From contig JBOEHG010000061.1 of NCBI GenBank assembly GCA_050633825.1, forward strand, positions 1-25,187: 25,187 nucleotides of DNA, given 5' to 3'. Both the position numbers and the translations under genes were made by a program. This stretch comes from CANLBN01 sp050633825 (GTDB lineage: Bacteria > Pseudomonadota > Gammaproteobacteria > Pseudomonadales > Cellvibrionaceae). The notes under the pieces are model-generated. The model ran no database searches. It had not been told where the DNA came from and saw only the letters and a list, made by a program, of their open reading frames with translations. Below, in pieces: positions 8,101 to 13,378 of this stretch (its first letter is position 1; each line of letters starts with the position of its first letter).

Positions 8101-8948
8101 TGCGGACTATCAGACATGTCCGCATAGAATACCAATGAAGGGTTTAATGCGTCGCTTCCAACCCTGTCATCAAACAATGCCTGAACAAGCCTTGTTTTTC
8201 CAACACCAGACAAACCTGCCAAACGCACAGATGCTGCCGGCATAGATAATTTTTGTCGCAAAGACGATAGCCCTTCAATAACTGACACACCTTCATCTTT
8301 GGGTTGCGCCCCATCAAACAGCCTTAATTTTTCATCAAGGATATATTCTTCTTCCACACCGCCTGGTGACCCTGACCAATTACCATATGGTTGCCATCCT
8401 TGGACTTCCCGTCCAATTCTTTTACGCACCCACAAAATCATGGATGGATGCGATCTAACCCATGTAGCAATACGTCCTCGATCCAAGAAATCCACTTTTA
8501 AGTTTTCGTGTCCATCTTCATTTGCCACGGCTTCCTTCATCGCCGTGATTCGTTCGTCGTAAGCTGTTTCAGTTACACTGCTTCCTGAACTTACAATTAT
8601 GTATGCGCCCTGTTGCTTAATAAGGCTTTTTATTTTTGGCCTTAATTTTCCCTTGGGTTTCATTTCTGACGTTATTTCGGAAGCAGACATGCCTGGCTTT
8701 TTAACCTGAAATCCTGACTTACTTCTTGGAACAAAACTTTTGTCAGGGAGCACAATGTCATTTTCAACCATAACATCTATACCGCCATCTTTAGCATCCT
8801 GATGCCCACTATAGCGAATACCAGAAACGCACAATCCTGAAAAGCGGTAGTCTGCTTCACAAAGCATACCTATAAGGTTGCGCAAATCTGTGTCATTAAG
8901 TTGCGCAATATCATCGCTGGATATTTCAAAAACTTTGGTACTTAGCAT
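5112..8948 (-). CDS. REase-like and STAND NTPase fusion, Avs-like putative anti-phage protein
   Basis: This 1278-residue protein has three parts. Residues 1-180 contain GGID (D58) followed by GFQVKK (Q81, K83), the D...(E/Q)xK signature of a PD-(D/E)xK nuclease of the Mrr type. Residues about 220-400 form a P-loop NTPase with Walker A GLSGVGKT (245-252) and Walker B AIIIVDN (300-306, D305), then a DGNAR helix as in STAND ATPases. Residues about 400-1278 look mostly helical and repeat-like, the usual ligand-sensing arm. Avs-type defence proteins share this order and cleave DNA after recognising a phage protein. The gene is alone, and is convergent with a small membrane protein. It sits downstream of a tRNA-Leu 3' end, a common integration position. 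The exact family and trigger are unknown. No frameshift is seen. Confidence 0.88.
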   Translation of the reverse strand: MLSTKVFEISSDDIAQLNDTDLRNLIGMLCEADYRFSGLCVSGIRYSGHQDAKDGGIDVMVENDIVLPDKSFVPRSKSGFQVKKPGMSASEITSEMKPKGKLRPKIKSLIKQQGAYIIVSSGSSVTETAYDERITAMKEAVANEDGHENLKVDFLDRGRIATWVRSHPSMILWVRKRIGREVQGWQPYGNWSGSPGGVEEEYILDEKLRLFDGAQPKDEGVSVIEGLSSLRQKLSMPAASVRLAGLSGVGKTRLVQALFDDRVGSDALNPSLVFYADMSDSPQPDPRTFAEQLSQTSERAIIIVDNCPPETHRKLVEVCIRSKSGISLLTVEYDVKDDIPEETKVFRLQTASIEVIEKIISARYSHINQVDANAIANFSDGNARVAIALGNTFKSGDTLSNFRDEQLFERLFWQRNGRDDDLLKAAEACSLLYSFEGTDTGVYSELATLGKLVEKSADELFRHVKDLKDRDLIQSRSKWRAVLPHAIANRLAKRALESISKDKIHETIICSDNERLIKSFTRCLSYLHDSEVAAEIVSEWLAEDGWIGQEIFDLNEFGMAVLQNVAPVCPDKLLNLIENAANDSEKGEWFTSRENPKFVQFVRLLRHLAYESKTFHRSASLIAKFAVSENVDEKNNSVRDCFKSLFFIYLSGTHASLEYRTEFIEGLLLSDDIAMQELGLLALDAALEAWHFSSHYEFSFGARPRDYGYQPRGQEVLPWYENFIWLCTDHALSGKPTAYKAKKVLASRIRGLWTKAKAIDSLEKSAKAIRDSQSWNEAWISSNSILTFDSKGMPQDILNRLHALRETLKPDDLENLARTYALTEQQFLWDLEDDFSDEEDASEGYRRVEEKTREVGSMLAQDEAVRDKLLPDLVTTHNSRIHNFGQGFGKGCENKRSMWDKMHEHALNAPEDKRQIAFMCGFLSACTEENLDLYNEILDEILDDAVLGLWFPMFATVATIDALGVQRLHKCLDENTAEIRMFHQLAYGRSHSSIEDDDLADLLEKILKKENGYFPAANILKMRFHQRKDSSLHSSKLLSVARKTLSTCDFTGGRRRHDLMDYDLSKIADVCLSGTEHENDMKEICDNVCEAIIDNRVYSSSLKRFLVTLSEKQPMIFLESFLGNEDIGDFKRSRTFSYNFERGENPLNKVSDQTLIDWCDKAPETRYPLIVDAMQPFEKCSETGNMVWRKVVYSLFEKAPDLNPVLYNLAGAIRPGGWSGSLADILQTRLALFEELEGHPNEEIRSWSKNQLSNLRREIESRCEWEDERNRDQNESFE

Positions 8949-9238
8949 TACATTTTGCGTTTTTATAGGTTTTTATCAGTACAACGTCCGCTTTGGGTCG
9001 AATAGCAGACCCTTCCACAAATCTAAACTCTTAACCTTATTATTAACAGAGTTTATTTTTACGGCACGAAAATTAACAAACCGATACTATCAGAAAGCAA
9101 TGTTGAATAGAGCGCCATTAACTTTTGGTAAAGGTTTACATTGCGAATTTATTTGGAAAAAGGTTATTTGAGCCAGAAAAGAGCTTCTGGCTTAAGCGAT
9201 AAAACGGAGTGTTTGTATAGAAATGTATAACAATAGGA
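8949..9238. other. 290-nt spacer between the STAND gene and tRNA-Leu
   Basis: This AT-rich stretch contains the upstream region of the STAND gene. I see no convincing gene; the plus-strand reading frame across it runs out of the antisense of the STAND gene and has no family features. It holds aacgtccgctt at 8983-8993, which is the inverted counterpart (10 of 11) of aagcggacatt at 5050-5060 on the other side of the STAND gene, and a hairpin at 9171-9192. Confidence 0.5.
9171..9192 (-). terminator. Hairpin downstream of tRNA-Leu, possible terminator
   Basis: An 8-bp inverted repeat (agccagaa / ttctggct) with a 6-nt loop lies about 47 nt beyond the tRNA 3' end. On the minus strand it is followed by an A/T-rich stretch with a T-run only about 10 nt later. 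It could end the secG-tRNA transcript, but is not a textbook terminator. Confidence 0.45.
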
Positions 9239-9323
9239 TGGTGCCCAGAGCGGGACTTGAACCCGCACGGCTTTCGCCACTACCCCCTCAAGATAGCGTG
9301 TCTACCAATTCCACCACCTGGGC
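9239..9323 (-). tRNA. leuU: tRNA-Leu (anticodon GAG)
   Basis: Read on the minus strand this gives an 85-nt type II tRNA. The acceptor GCCCAGG pairs with CTCTGGGC, the D-arm has GGTGGAATTGGTAGAC, and the anticodon stem CTATC/GGTAG encloses the loop TTGAGGG with anticodon GAG. A long variable arm and the T-arm GGTTCAAGTCC follow, and CCA is encoded. The 5' third is nearly identical to E. coli leuU, which also lies next to secG. It is 228 nt downstream of secG on the same strand and may be co-transcribed. Confidence 0.95.
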
Positions 9324-9353
9324 ATTTTGAGATTAGAAATAAATCTAACTGTG
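9301..9353. repeat. Direct repeat copy A (tRNA-Leu 5' part plus leader)
   Basis: These 53 bp are repeated at 9443-9495 with a single difference (g at 9321, a at 9463). They cover the first 23 nt of the intact tRNA-Leu gene and 30 nt of its upstream leader. Weaker similarity continues for about 20 more bases on the right. This is a local segmental duplication, not a standard att repeat, which would contain the tRNA 3' end. Confidence 0.85.
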
Positions 9354-9376
9354 CTTCTTGTATTGCGGCTATTCAC

Positions 9377-9438
9377 CGACACGATACGCGTGGTCGCTAC
9401 CGGCTTCCTGCCTCTCGCGACATTAGTACTTCATGTAC
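9377..9438. repeat. Hairpin-rich insert between the duplicated tRNA leaders
   Basis: Several short inverted repeats are packed here: cacg/cgtg (9380-9383 and 9389-9392), gtcgc/gcgac (9393-9397 and 9417-9421) around ggc/gcc (9402-9404 and 9410-9412), and gtac/gtac (9426-9429 and 9435-9438). It is more GC-rich than its surroundings and resembles no tRNA body. It may be a copy of a dispersed intergenic repeat family; that is inference and needs a genome search. Confidence 0.5.
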
Positions 9439-9442
9439 GTCA

Positions 9443-9465
9443 TCTACCAATTCCACCACCTGAGC
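9443..9465 (-). pseudogene. tRNA-Leu 5' fragment
   Basis: On the minus strand these 23 nt read as the 5' acceptor strand and start of the D-arm of tRNA-Leu, with one change (GCTCAGG for GCCCAGG). The similarity stops abruptly and no anticodon, T-arm or 3' acceptor strand follows, so it cannot make a tRNA. It is the remnant or by-product of duplication of the neighbouring intact gene. Confidence 0.75.
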
Positions 9466-9495
9466 ATTTTGAGATTAGAAATAAATCTAACTGTG
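9443..9495. repeat. Direct repeat copy B (tRNA-Leu 5' part plus leader)
   Basis: This is the second copy of the 53-bp segment at 9301-9353, with one mismatch. It lies between the intact tRNA-Leu and secG. The two copies are separated by 89 bp that include the hairpin-rich insert. Confidence 0.85.
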
Positions 9496-9551
9496 TTGCT
9501 TGTAGTTCTGTTATTTGCCCATTTCACTTTATGGATATGGGCTTCACTTTT

Positions 9552-9965
9552 TTACTGCTGATTTACCGCAGGTACTTCGCTTGCGCTGTCTGCTGCTGGC
9601 TCAGGTACTACGACAGGAATGTCATTTGCTGTATTGGCTGCGCTGGGTTCGGTGCCGACAACGGGTACTTCTGATTCTTGTGGTATGACTTGCTCAATGG
9701 ATGGCACGCCTTCTGGTTGGGAGGCGATGCTGGCTTTGTTTTTTGCAATTACAGCGAGTGAAAAGCTGGTAACAAAAAAGACAAAGGCAAGAATGCCGGT
9801 CAGCTTTGAGAAGAAGTTGCCGCCGCCCTGACTACCAAAAACGGTTTGTGATGCGCCACCACCAAAGGATGCGCCTGCTTCTGCGCCTTTACCTTGTTGA
9901 ATTAGGATTAAACCGATGATTGCTAGTGCAACCAGTACGTGAACTATGATAACTATATTTTCCAT
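9552..9965 (-). CDS. secG: Protein translocase subunit SecG
   Basis: This 137-residue protein is the small SecYEG partner in the inner membrane that eases SecA-driven export. Helix 1 (about residues 4-22) is followed by the SecG loop QQGKGAEAGASFGGGASQTVFG, where the diagnostic GAEAGASFG stretch is intact, then FFSKLTGILAF and helix 2 (about 53-74). Residues 80-137 form a Pro/Ala/Glu-rich low-complexity tail, common and variable in this family. It starts 49 nt after tpiA on the same strand and leads to tRNA-Leu, the usual gammaproteobacterial order. Confidence 0.96.
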   Translation of the reverse strand: MENIVIIVHVLVALAIIGLILIQQGKGAEAGASFGGGASQTVFGSQGGGNFFSKLTGILAFVFFVTSFSLAVIAKNKASIASQPEGVPSIEQVIPQESEVPVVGTEPSAANTANDIPVVVPEPAADSASEVPAVNQQ

Positions 9966-10014
9966 CGAAACTTACCTGCAATAAACTCAAAAATGTGTTT
10001 TTACTGAAACTCAA

Positions 10015-10755
10015 TTACACCGCGTTAGCGATATTGATAAACTCATCCGCATTTAAGGATGCACCGCCGACTAAGGCACCATCAATATCCGCTTGCGAAA
10101 ATAGTTCTTTCGCATTGGCGGCTTTTACGCTGCCGCCGTACAAGATGCTCACACCATCGGCCACTTCACCTAATTGCTGGCGAATAAACTGATGTACTTC
10201 CTGCGCCTGTTCTGGCGTTGCCGTTAGGCCGGTACCAATAGCCCAAACTGGCTCATAGGCGATAACGGATTTTTCCAAACCCTGACTGCCTAATACCGAT
10301 TTAACTGCCTGTAATTGTTCGCCAATGACAGACAATGTGGTATTCGATTCTCTTTGCTCTAGCGATTCACCCACGCAAATAATGGGGGTTAAGCCACCTT
10401 GAATAGCGGATAAGGCTTTTTGAGCCACCAATAAATTACTTTCATGGTGATATTGTCGGCGCTCTGAATGCCCGACAATGGCATAGCGGCAGTCCATATC
10501 AGCCAACATGGCTGCGGAGATCTCACCGGTATAGGCACCACTGACATGGACACTGACATCCTGCCCACCGGCGGCAATACGGCTGTTTTCAAGCTGTTTG
10601 GCCACACTAGAGAGATACACAAAGGGCGCGCAAACGGCCAAGTCAACATTATCCCCTAAGTTGCCGGACTGAGTCAGCATTGAGGCTAATAGCTCAGTAT
10701 TTTCTGCACTGGAACCGTTCATTTTCCAGTTGCCAACAACGAGTAGACGACGCAT
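10015..10755 (-). CDS. tpiA: Triosephosphate isomerase
   Basis: This 246-residue cytoplasmic enzyme interconverts dihydroxyacetone phosphate and glyceraldehyde 3-phosphate in glycolysis and gluconeogenesis. The substrate lysine is in GNWKMN (K11), the electrophilic histidine in IVGHSERR (H96) and the catalytic base in AYEPVWAIGTG (E168, at the start of the flexible loop). The phosphate-binding LYGGSVK and LVGGASL segments are near the C-terminus. Length is normal for the family. It lies between glmM (227 nt upstream) and secG (49 nt downstream), on the same strand. The ribosome site is weak, and a small agaga/tctct inverted repeat (10759-10770) lies just upstream of the start. Confidence 0.98.
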   Translation of the reverse strand: MRRLLVVGNWKMNGSSAENTELLASMLTQSGNLGDNVDLAVCAPFVYLSSVAKQLENSRIAAGGQDVSVHVSGAYTGEISAAMLADMDCRYAIVGHSERRQYHHESNLLVAQKALSAIQGGLTPIICVGESLEQRESNTTLSVIGEQLQAVKSVLGSQGLEKSVIAYEPVWAIGTGLTATPEQAQEVHQFIRQQLGEVADGVSILYGGSVKAANAKELFSQADIDGALVGGASLNADEFINIANAV

Positions 10756-10960
10756 AGGAGAGATTTCTCTAGTTTCTTTGACTAAGGCGACTAAGACAGA
10801 GCAATGTAGTCAAGAGTATCAAATTTAAAGCGGCGGCAATATTAGCCGAGATGACCTTAAGTTACAACTTTCTATTTCCATACTTAAGCGCTATGCACAA
10901 GCCCTATCGCTATTTGTATCCACTAGCTACCACTACAGGAATACAAAATAGGGCCGGTAA

Positions 10961-11000
10961 CATCAGCTTTCAGCGACCTTTATCAGCTTTCAGCAACCTT
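10961..11000. repeat. 20-bp tandem duplication across the glmM stop codon
   Basis: Two adjacent 20-bp units (10961-10980 and 10981-11000) differ at two positions (10961 and 10975). The second unit holds the last five sense codons and the stop of glmM; the first lies just past the stop. It is probably a replication-slippage duplication and leaves the protein intact. Confidence 0.85.
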
Positions 11001-12353
11001 TAAGGGGACCGCTGTGGTCTCAGAGAGTTCATTTTGCACGATATCCGCCAAACGTTTCGCCAAGGTGTTGACTAGGGCTTCGTCTTCGCCTTCTACCATG
11101 ACCCGAATCACGGGTTCAGTACCTGATGGCCTTAATAGGACTCGGCCTTTTTTCGCAAGTTCCGCTTCGGCCTCTGCCACAGCTTTATCAATCACCGGGT
11201 TGTTTTGCAGGCTCACGCGCTGTTGAAGGCGGACATTGATCATGGTTTGCGGTAGTTTGGTCATGCCTTTTTTGGCTTCAGCTAAGGGCATGGCGAGGAT
11301 ATGCAGTGCATTGACGACTTGCAGCGCAGAGACAACACCGTCACCGGTGGTGGTGACATCGCCACAAATAATATGCCCGGAGGATTCACCGCCCAGCAAC
11401 CAGCCTTTTTCGCGCATCATTTCTAAGACATAGCGGTCGCCAACGCCGGCACGGCCAAAGGGAATACCTAAGCGCTCGAAGGCGATCTCCATACCATAGT
11501 TGGACATCAAGGTGCCGACTACACCGCTACAACCGCGCAATTGATGGCGCGCGGCTGAAATAATGTAGAGCAGCTCGTCACCATCGACCAGCTCGCCGTT
11601 TTGATCAACAAAGAGGACACGATCGCCGTCACCATCAAAGGCAATACCAAAGTCGGCACCCATGGCTTCGACTCGCTCTTGTAATTTGAAGGGTGCGGTT
11701 GAGCCACAACCTTCATTGATGTTAAAGCCATCGGGCTCTGCGTGAATCACATCGACTGTTGCACCTAGCTCCTGAAAAACACTGGGCGCGACTTGGTAGG
11801 TGGCACCATGAGAGCAATCTAAAACGATTTTCATTCCAGTGAGTTTAAGGCCACGGGGCAGTGTACCTTTACAGAATTCGATATAACGCCCTTTGGCATC
11901 ATCGATTCGTCGTGCTTTGCCTAATTGTTCTGAACTGACCATGGTTTTTTCAAGCTCGGCTTCAATTTCAAGCTCAACATCATCGGGCAGTTTTGTGCCT
12001 TTGCTACTGAATAATTTAATCCCATTATCGTAATAGGGGTTGTGGGAGGCGCTAATCACAATACCGGCTTGTGCACGAAACGCTTGGGTTAAATAAGCAA
12101 TCGCGGGGGTGGGCATGGGCCCTAATAAACCGACATCAACACCGGCATTAATCAAACCTGCTTGCAAAGCCGATTCAAACATATAACCAGAGATACGCGT
12201 ATCTTTACCAATAAGAACTAATCGTTGTCCTTCTGAACGCCGCGCAAAAACGCGACCAACAGCCCAACCTAAACGAAGTACAAAATCTGGAGTAATTGGA
12301 TATTCACCGACACAACCGCGAATACCATCTGTGCCAAAATATTTTCTCGACAT
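10983..12353 (-). CDS. glmM: Phosphoglucosamine mutase
   Basis: This 456-residue cytoplasmic enzyme converts glucosamine 6-phosphate to glucosamine 1-phosphate, on the path to UDP-GlcNAc for peptidoglycan and LPS. The phosphoserine loop is ISASHNPYYDNGIK (active S103), the Mg-binding loop FDGDGDR (about residues 240-246), the sugar loop GGESSGH (about 325) and the C-terminal phosphate loop RPSGTEPVIR (about 418). The start MSRKYFGTDGIRG is canonical, with AAAGG 7 nt upstream of the ATG. folP lies 66 nt upstream in the same direction. The stop codon falls inside a tandem duplication. Confidence 0.98.
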   Translation of the reverse strand: MSRKYFGTDGIRGCVGEYPITPDFVLRLGWAVGRVFARRSEGQRLVLIGKDTRISGYMFESALQAGLINAGVDVGLLGPMPTPAIAYLTQAFRAQAGIVISASHNPYYDNGIKLFSSKGTKLPDDVELEIEAELEKTMVSSEQLGKARRIDDAKGRYIEFCKGTLPRGLKLTGMKIVLDCSHGATYQVAPSVFQELGATVDVIHAEPDGFNINEGCGSTAPFKLQERVEAMGADFGIAFDGDGDRVLFVDQNGELVDGDELLYIISAARHQLRGCSGVVGTLMSNYGMEIAFERLGIPFGRAGVGDRYVLEMMREKGWLLGGESSGHIICGDVTTTGDGVVSALQVVNALHILAMPLAEAKKGMTKLPQTMINVRLQQRVSLQNNPVIDKAVAEAEAELAKKGRVLLRPSGTEPVIRVMVEGEDEALVNTLAKRLADIVQNELSETTAVPLKVAES

Positions 12354-12419
12354 GTATTTACCTTTAAACCGCCACTGTATTTATTTTTTAATGGTTGTAG
12401 TGTAACAAAATAGCCATAC

Positions 12420-13283
12420 TTATAATTGATCTACGGCAATAAATGTATCAATTATGTCCCGCGTCTCAGCGACATCGTGAACTCGCAGTACTTTTGCGCC
12501 TCTTTCTAAAGCCATTAATGCCAAGGCTAAACTGCCGGGTAAACGGTCCGACAATTCGCGTTTTAATAAATGACCGATCATGGACTTACGAGAAAACCCC
12601 ACTAAGGTAGGAAAACCAAGGCTATTTATTTCTGGAAGATGACGTAACAGCGCTAAGTTATGCTCCAGTGATTTACCAAAACCAAAGCCGGGATCAAGCC
12701 ACAATTTAGCCGCGGGAATACCGGCGTCTAAACAGGTCACTACTCGGTTTTGTAAAAAACCGCTGACCTCTGCGACCACATTGTTGTAGTCAGGATTATT
12801 TTGCATGCTCTCAGGGGAGCCCTGCATATGCATTAAGCACACATGCAAACCACTTTGCGCTGCAACAGTAACCGCATCGCCTCGCGTTAATGCCCTGACG
12901 TCGTTAATAAGGTGTGCGCCTTTAGCTGCGGCTTCTTTCATAACTTCTGGGGAACTGGTATCGACAGATATTGCCAGCTTAGTATTAGACGCGGCCCACT
13001 CCACGATGGGAATGACGCGGTCCAGTTCTTCTTGGATACTCACCGGCTCTGCACCCGGGCGCGTAGATTCACCCCCAACATCAATAATCTCAGCGCCTTC
13101 ATCAGCAAGTAACTGGATGCGTTGGCCAATCAGGCTGGTATCGAGGTGGTGGCCTTTAAACAATAGACCGCCATCGGAGAATGAATCCGGCGTTGCATTG
13201 ACGATGGCCATTAAACGCGGCTTGGTGAGATCAAGATAAGGATGGATAGTGGCGATAGAGTGGGTAGTGTTAGAGGCAGTCAT
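12420..13283 (-). CDS. folP: Dihydropteroate synthase
   Basis: This 287-residue cytoplasmic enzyme joins 6-hydroxymethyl-dihydropterin diphosphate to p-aminobenzoate in folate synthesis; it is the sulfonamide target. The first conserved loop MAIVNATPDSFSDGG (about residues 25-39), the second DVGGESTRPGAEPV (68-81), the LINDVRAL strand, the LMHMQGSPESMQ segment and the pterin-site DPGFGFGKSLEHN (about 196-208) are all present. Length is normal. It lies 95 nt downstream of ftsH and 66 nt upstream of glmM on the same strand, the classical ftsH-folP-glmM order. A hairpin lies in the gap to ftsH. Confidence 0.98.
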   Translation of the reverse strand: MTASNTTHSIATIHPYLDLTKPRLMAIVNATPDSFSDGGLLFKGHHLDTSLIGQRIQLLADEGAEIIDVGGESTRPGAEPVSIQEELDRVIPIVEWAASNTKLAISVDTSSPEVMKEAAAKGAHLINDVRALTRGDAVTVAAQSGLHVCLMHMQGSPESMQNNPDYNNVVAEVSGFLQNRVVTCLDAGIPAAKLWLDPGFGFGKSLEHNLALLRHLPEINSLGFPTLVGFSRKSMIGHLLKRELSDRLPGSLALALMALERGAKVLRVHDVAETRDIIDTFIAVDQL

Positions 13284-13316
13284 AATAGATCAAAAAAAAA
13301 GTAGATCAGAAACAGG

Positions 13317-13344
13317 AAGGGCCCCGATTTTCACCGGAGCCCTT
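13317..13344 (-). terminator. Hairpin between ftsH and folP
   Basis: A 10-bp stem (aagggccccg / cggagccctt) with an 8-nt loop has one pair that is mismatched on the plus strand but G-U on the minus strand, so it folds better in the ftsH-folP transcript. A 9-nt T-run on the minus strand follows only after about 16 nt. It may be a partial terminator, an attenuator or an RNA-stability element that lowers folP expression relative to ftsH. Confidence 0.5.
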
Positions 13345-13378
13345 AATTTTACGTTAAACGGGATTCGAATAGGGTGTA

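Noticed and set aside
5312..8562. Several plus-strand open frames of 60-126 codons inside the STAND gene
   Set aside because: They are antisense to a continuous 1278-codon gene with clear domains, and show no family motifs or ribosome sites.
9239..9262. tRNA 3' end as a visible attachment site with a partner repeat to the left
   Set aside because: I looked through 1-9238 for another copy of the T-arm/acceptor sequence and saw none; an att partner could only lie outside the window.
9443..9465. A second complete tRNA-Leu gene
   Set aside because: Only the first 23 nt match; the anticodon arm, variable arm, T-arm and 3' acceptor strand are missing.
9517..9542. gcccat/atgggc hairpin as the secG terminator
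   Set aside because: The stem is only 6 bp with a 14-nt loop, and the T-run lies on the opposite strand to secG.
9327..9674. 115-codon plus-strand frame across the tRNA leader repeats and secG end
   Set aside because: Its content derives from the duplicated tRNA leader and the antisense of secG; the repeated peptide is only the repeat translated twice.
12805..13239. 144-codon plus-strand open frame across folP
   Set aside because: It is antisense to folP, whose conserved motifs fully explain the sequence.
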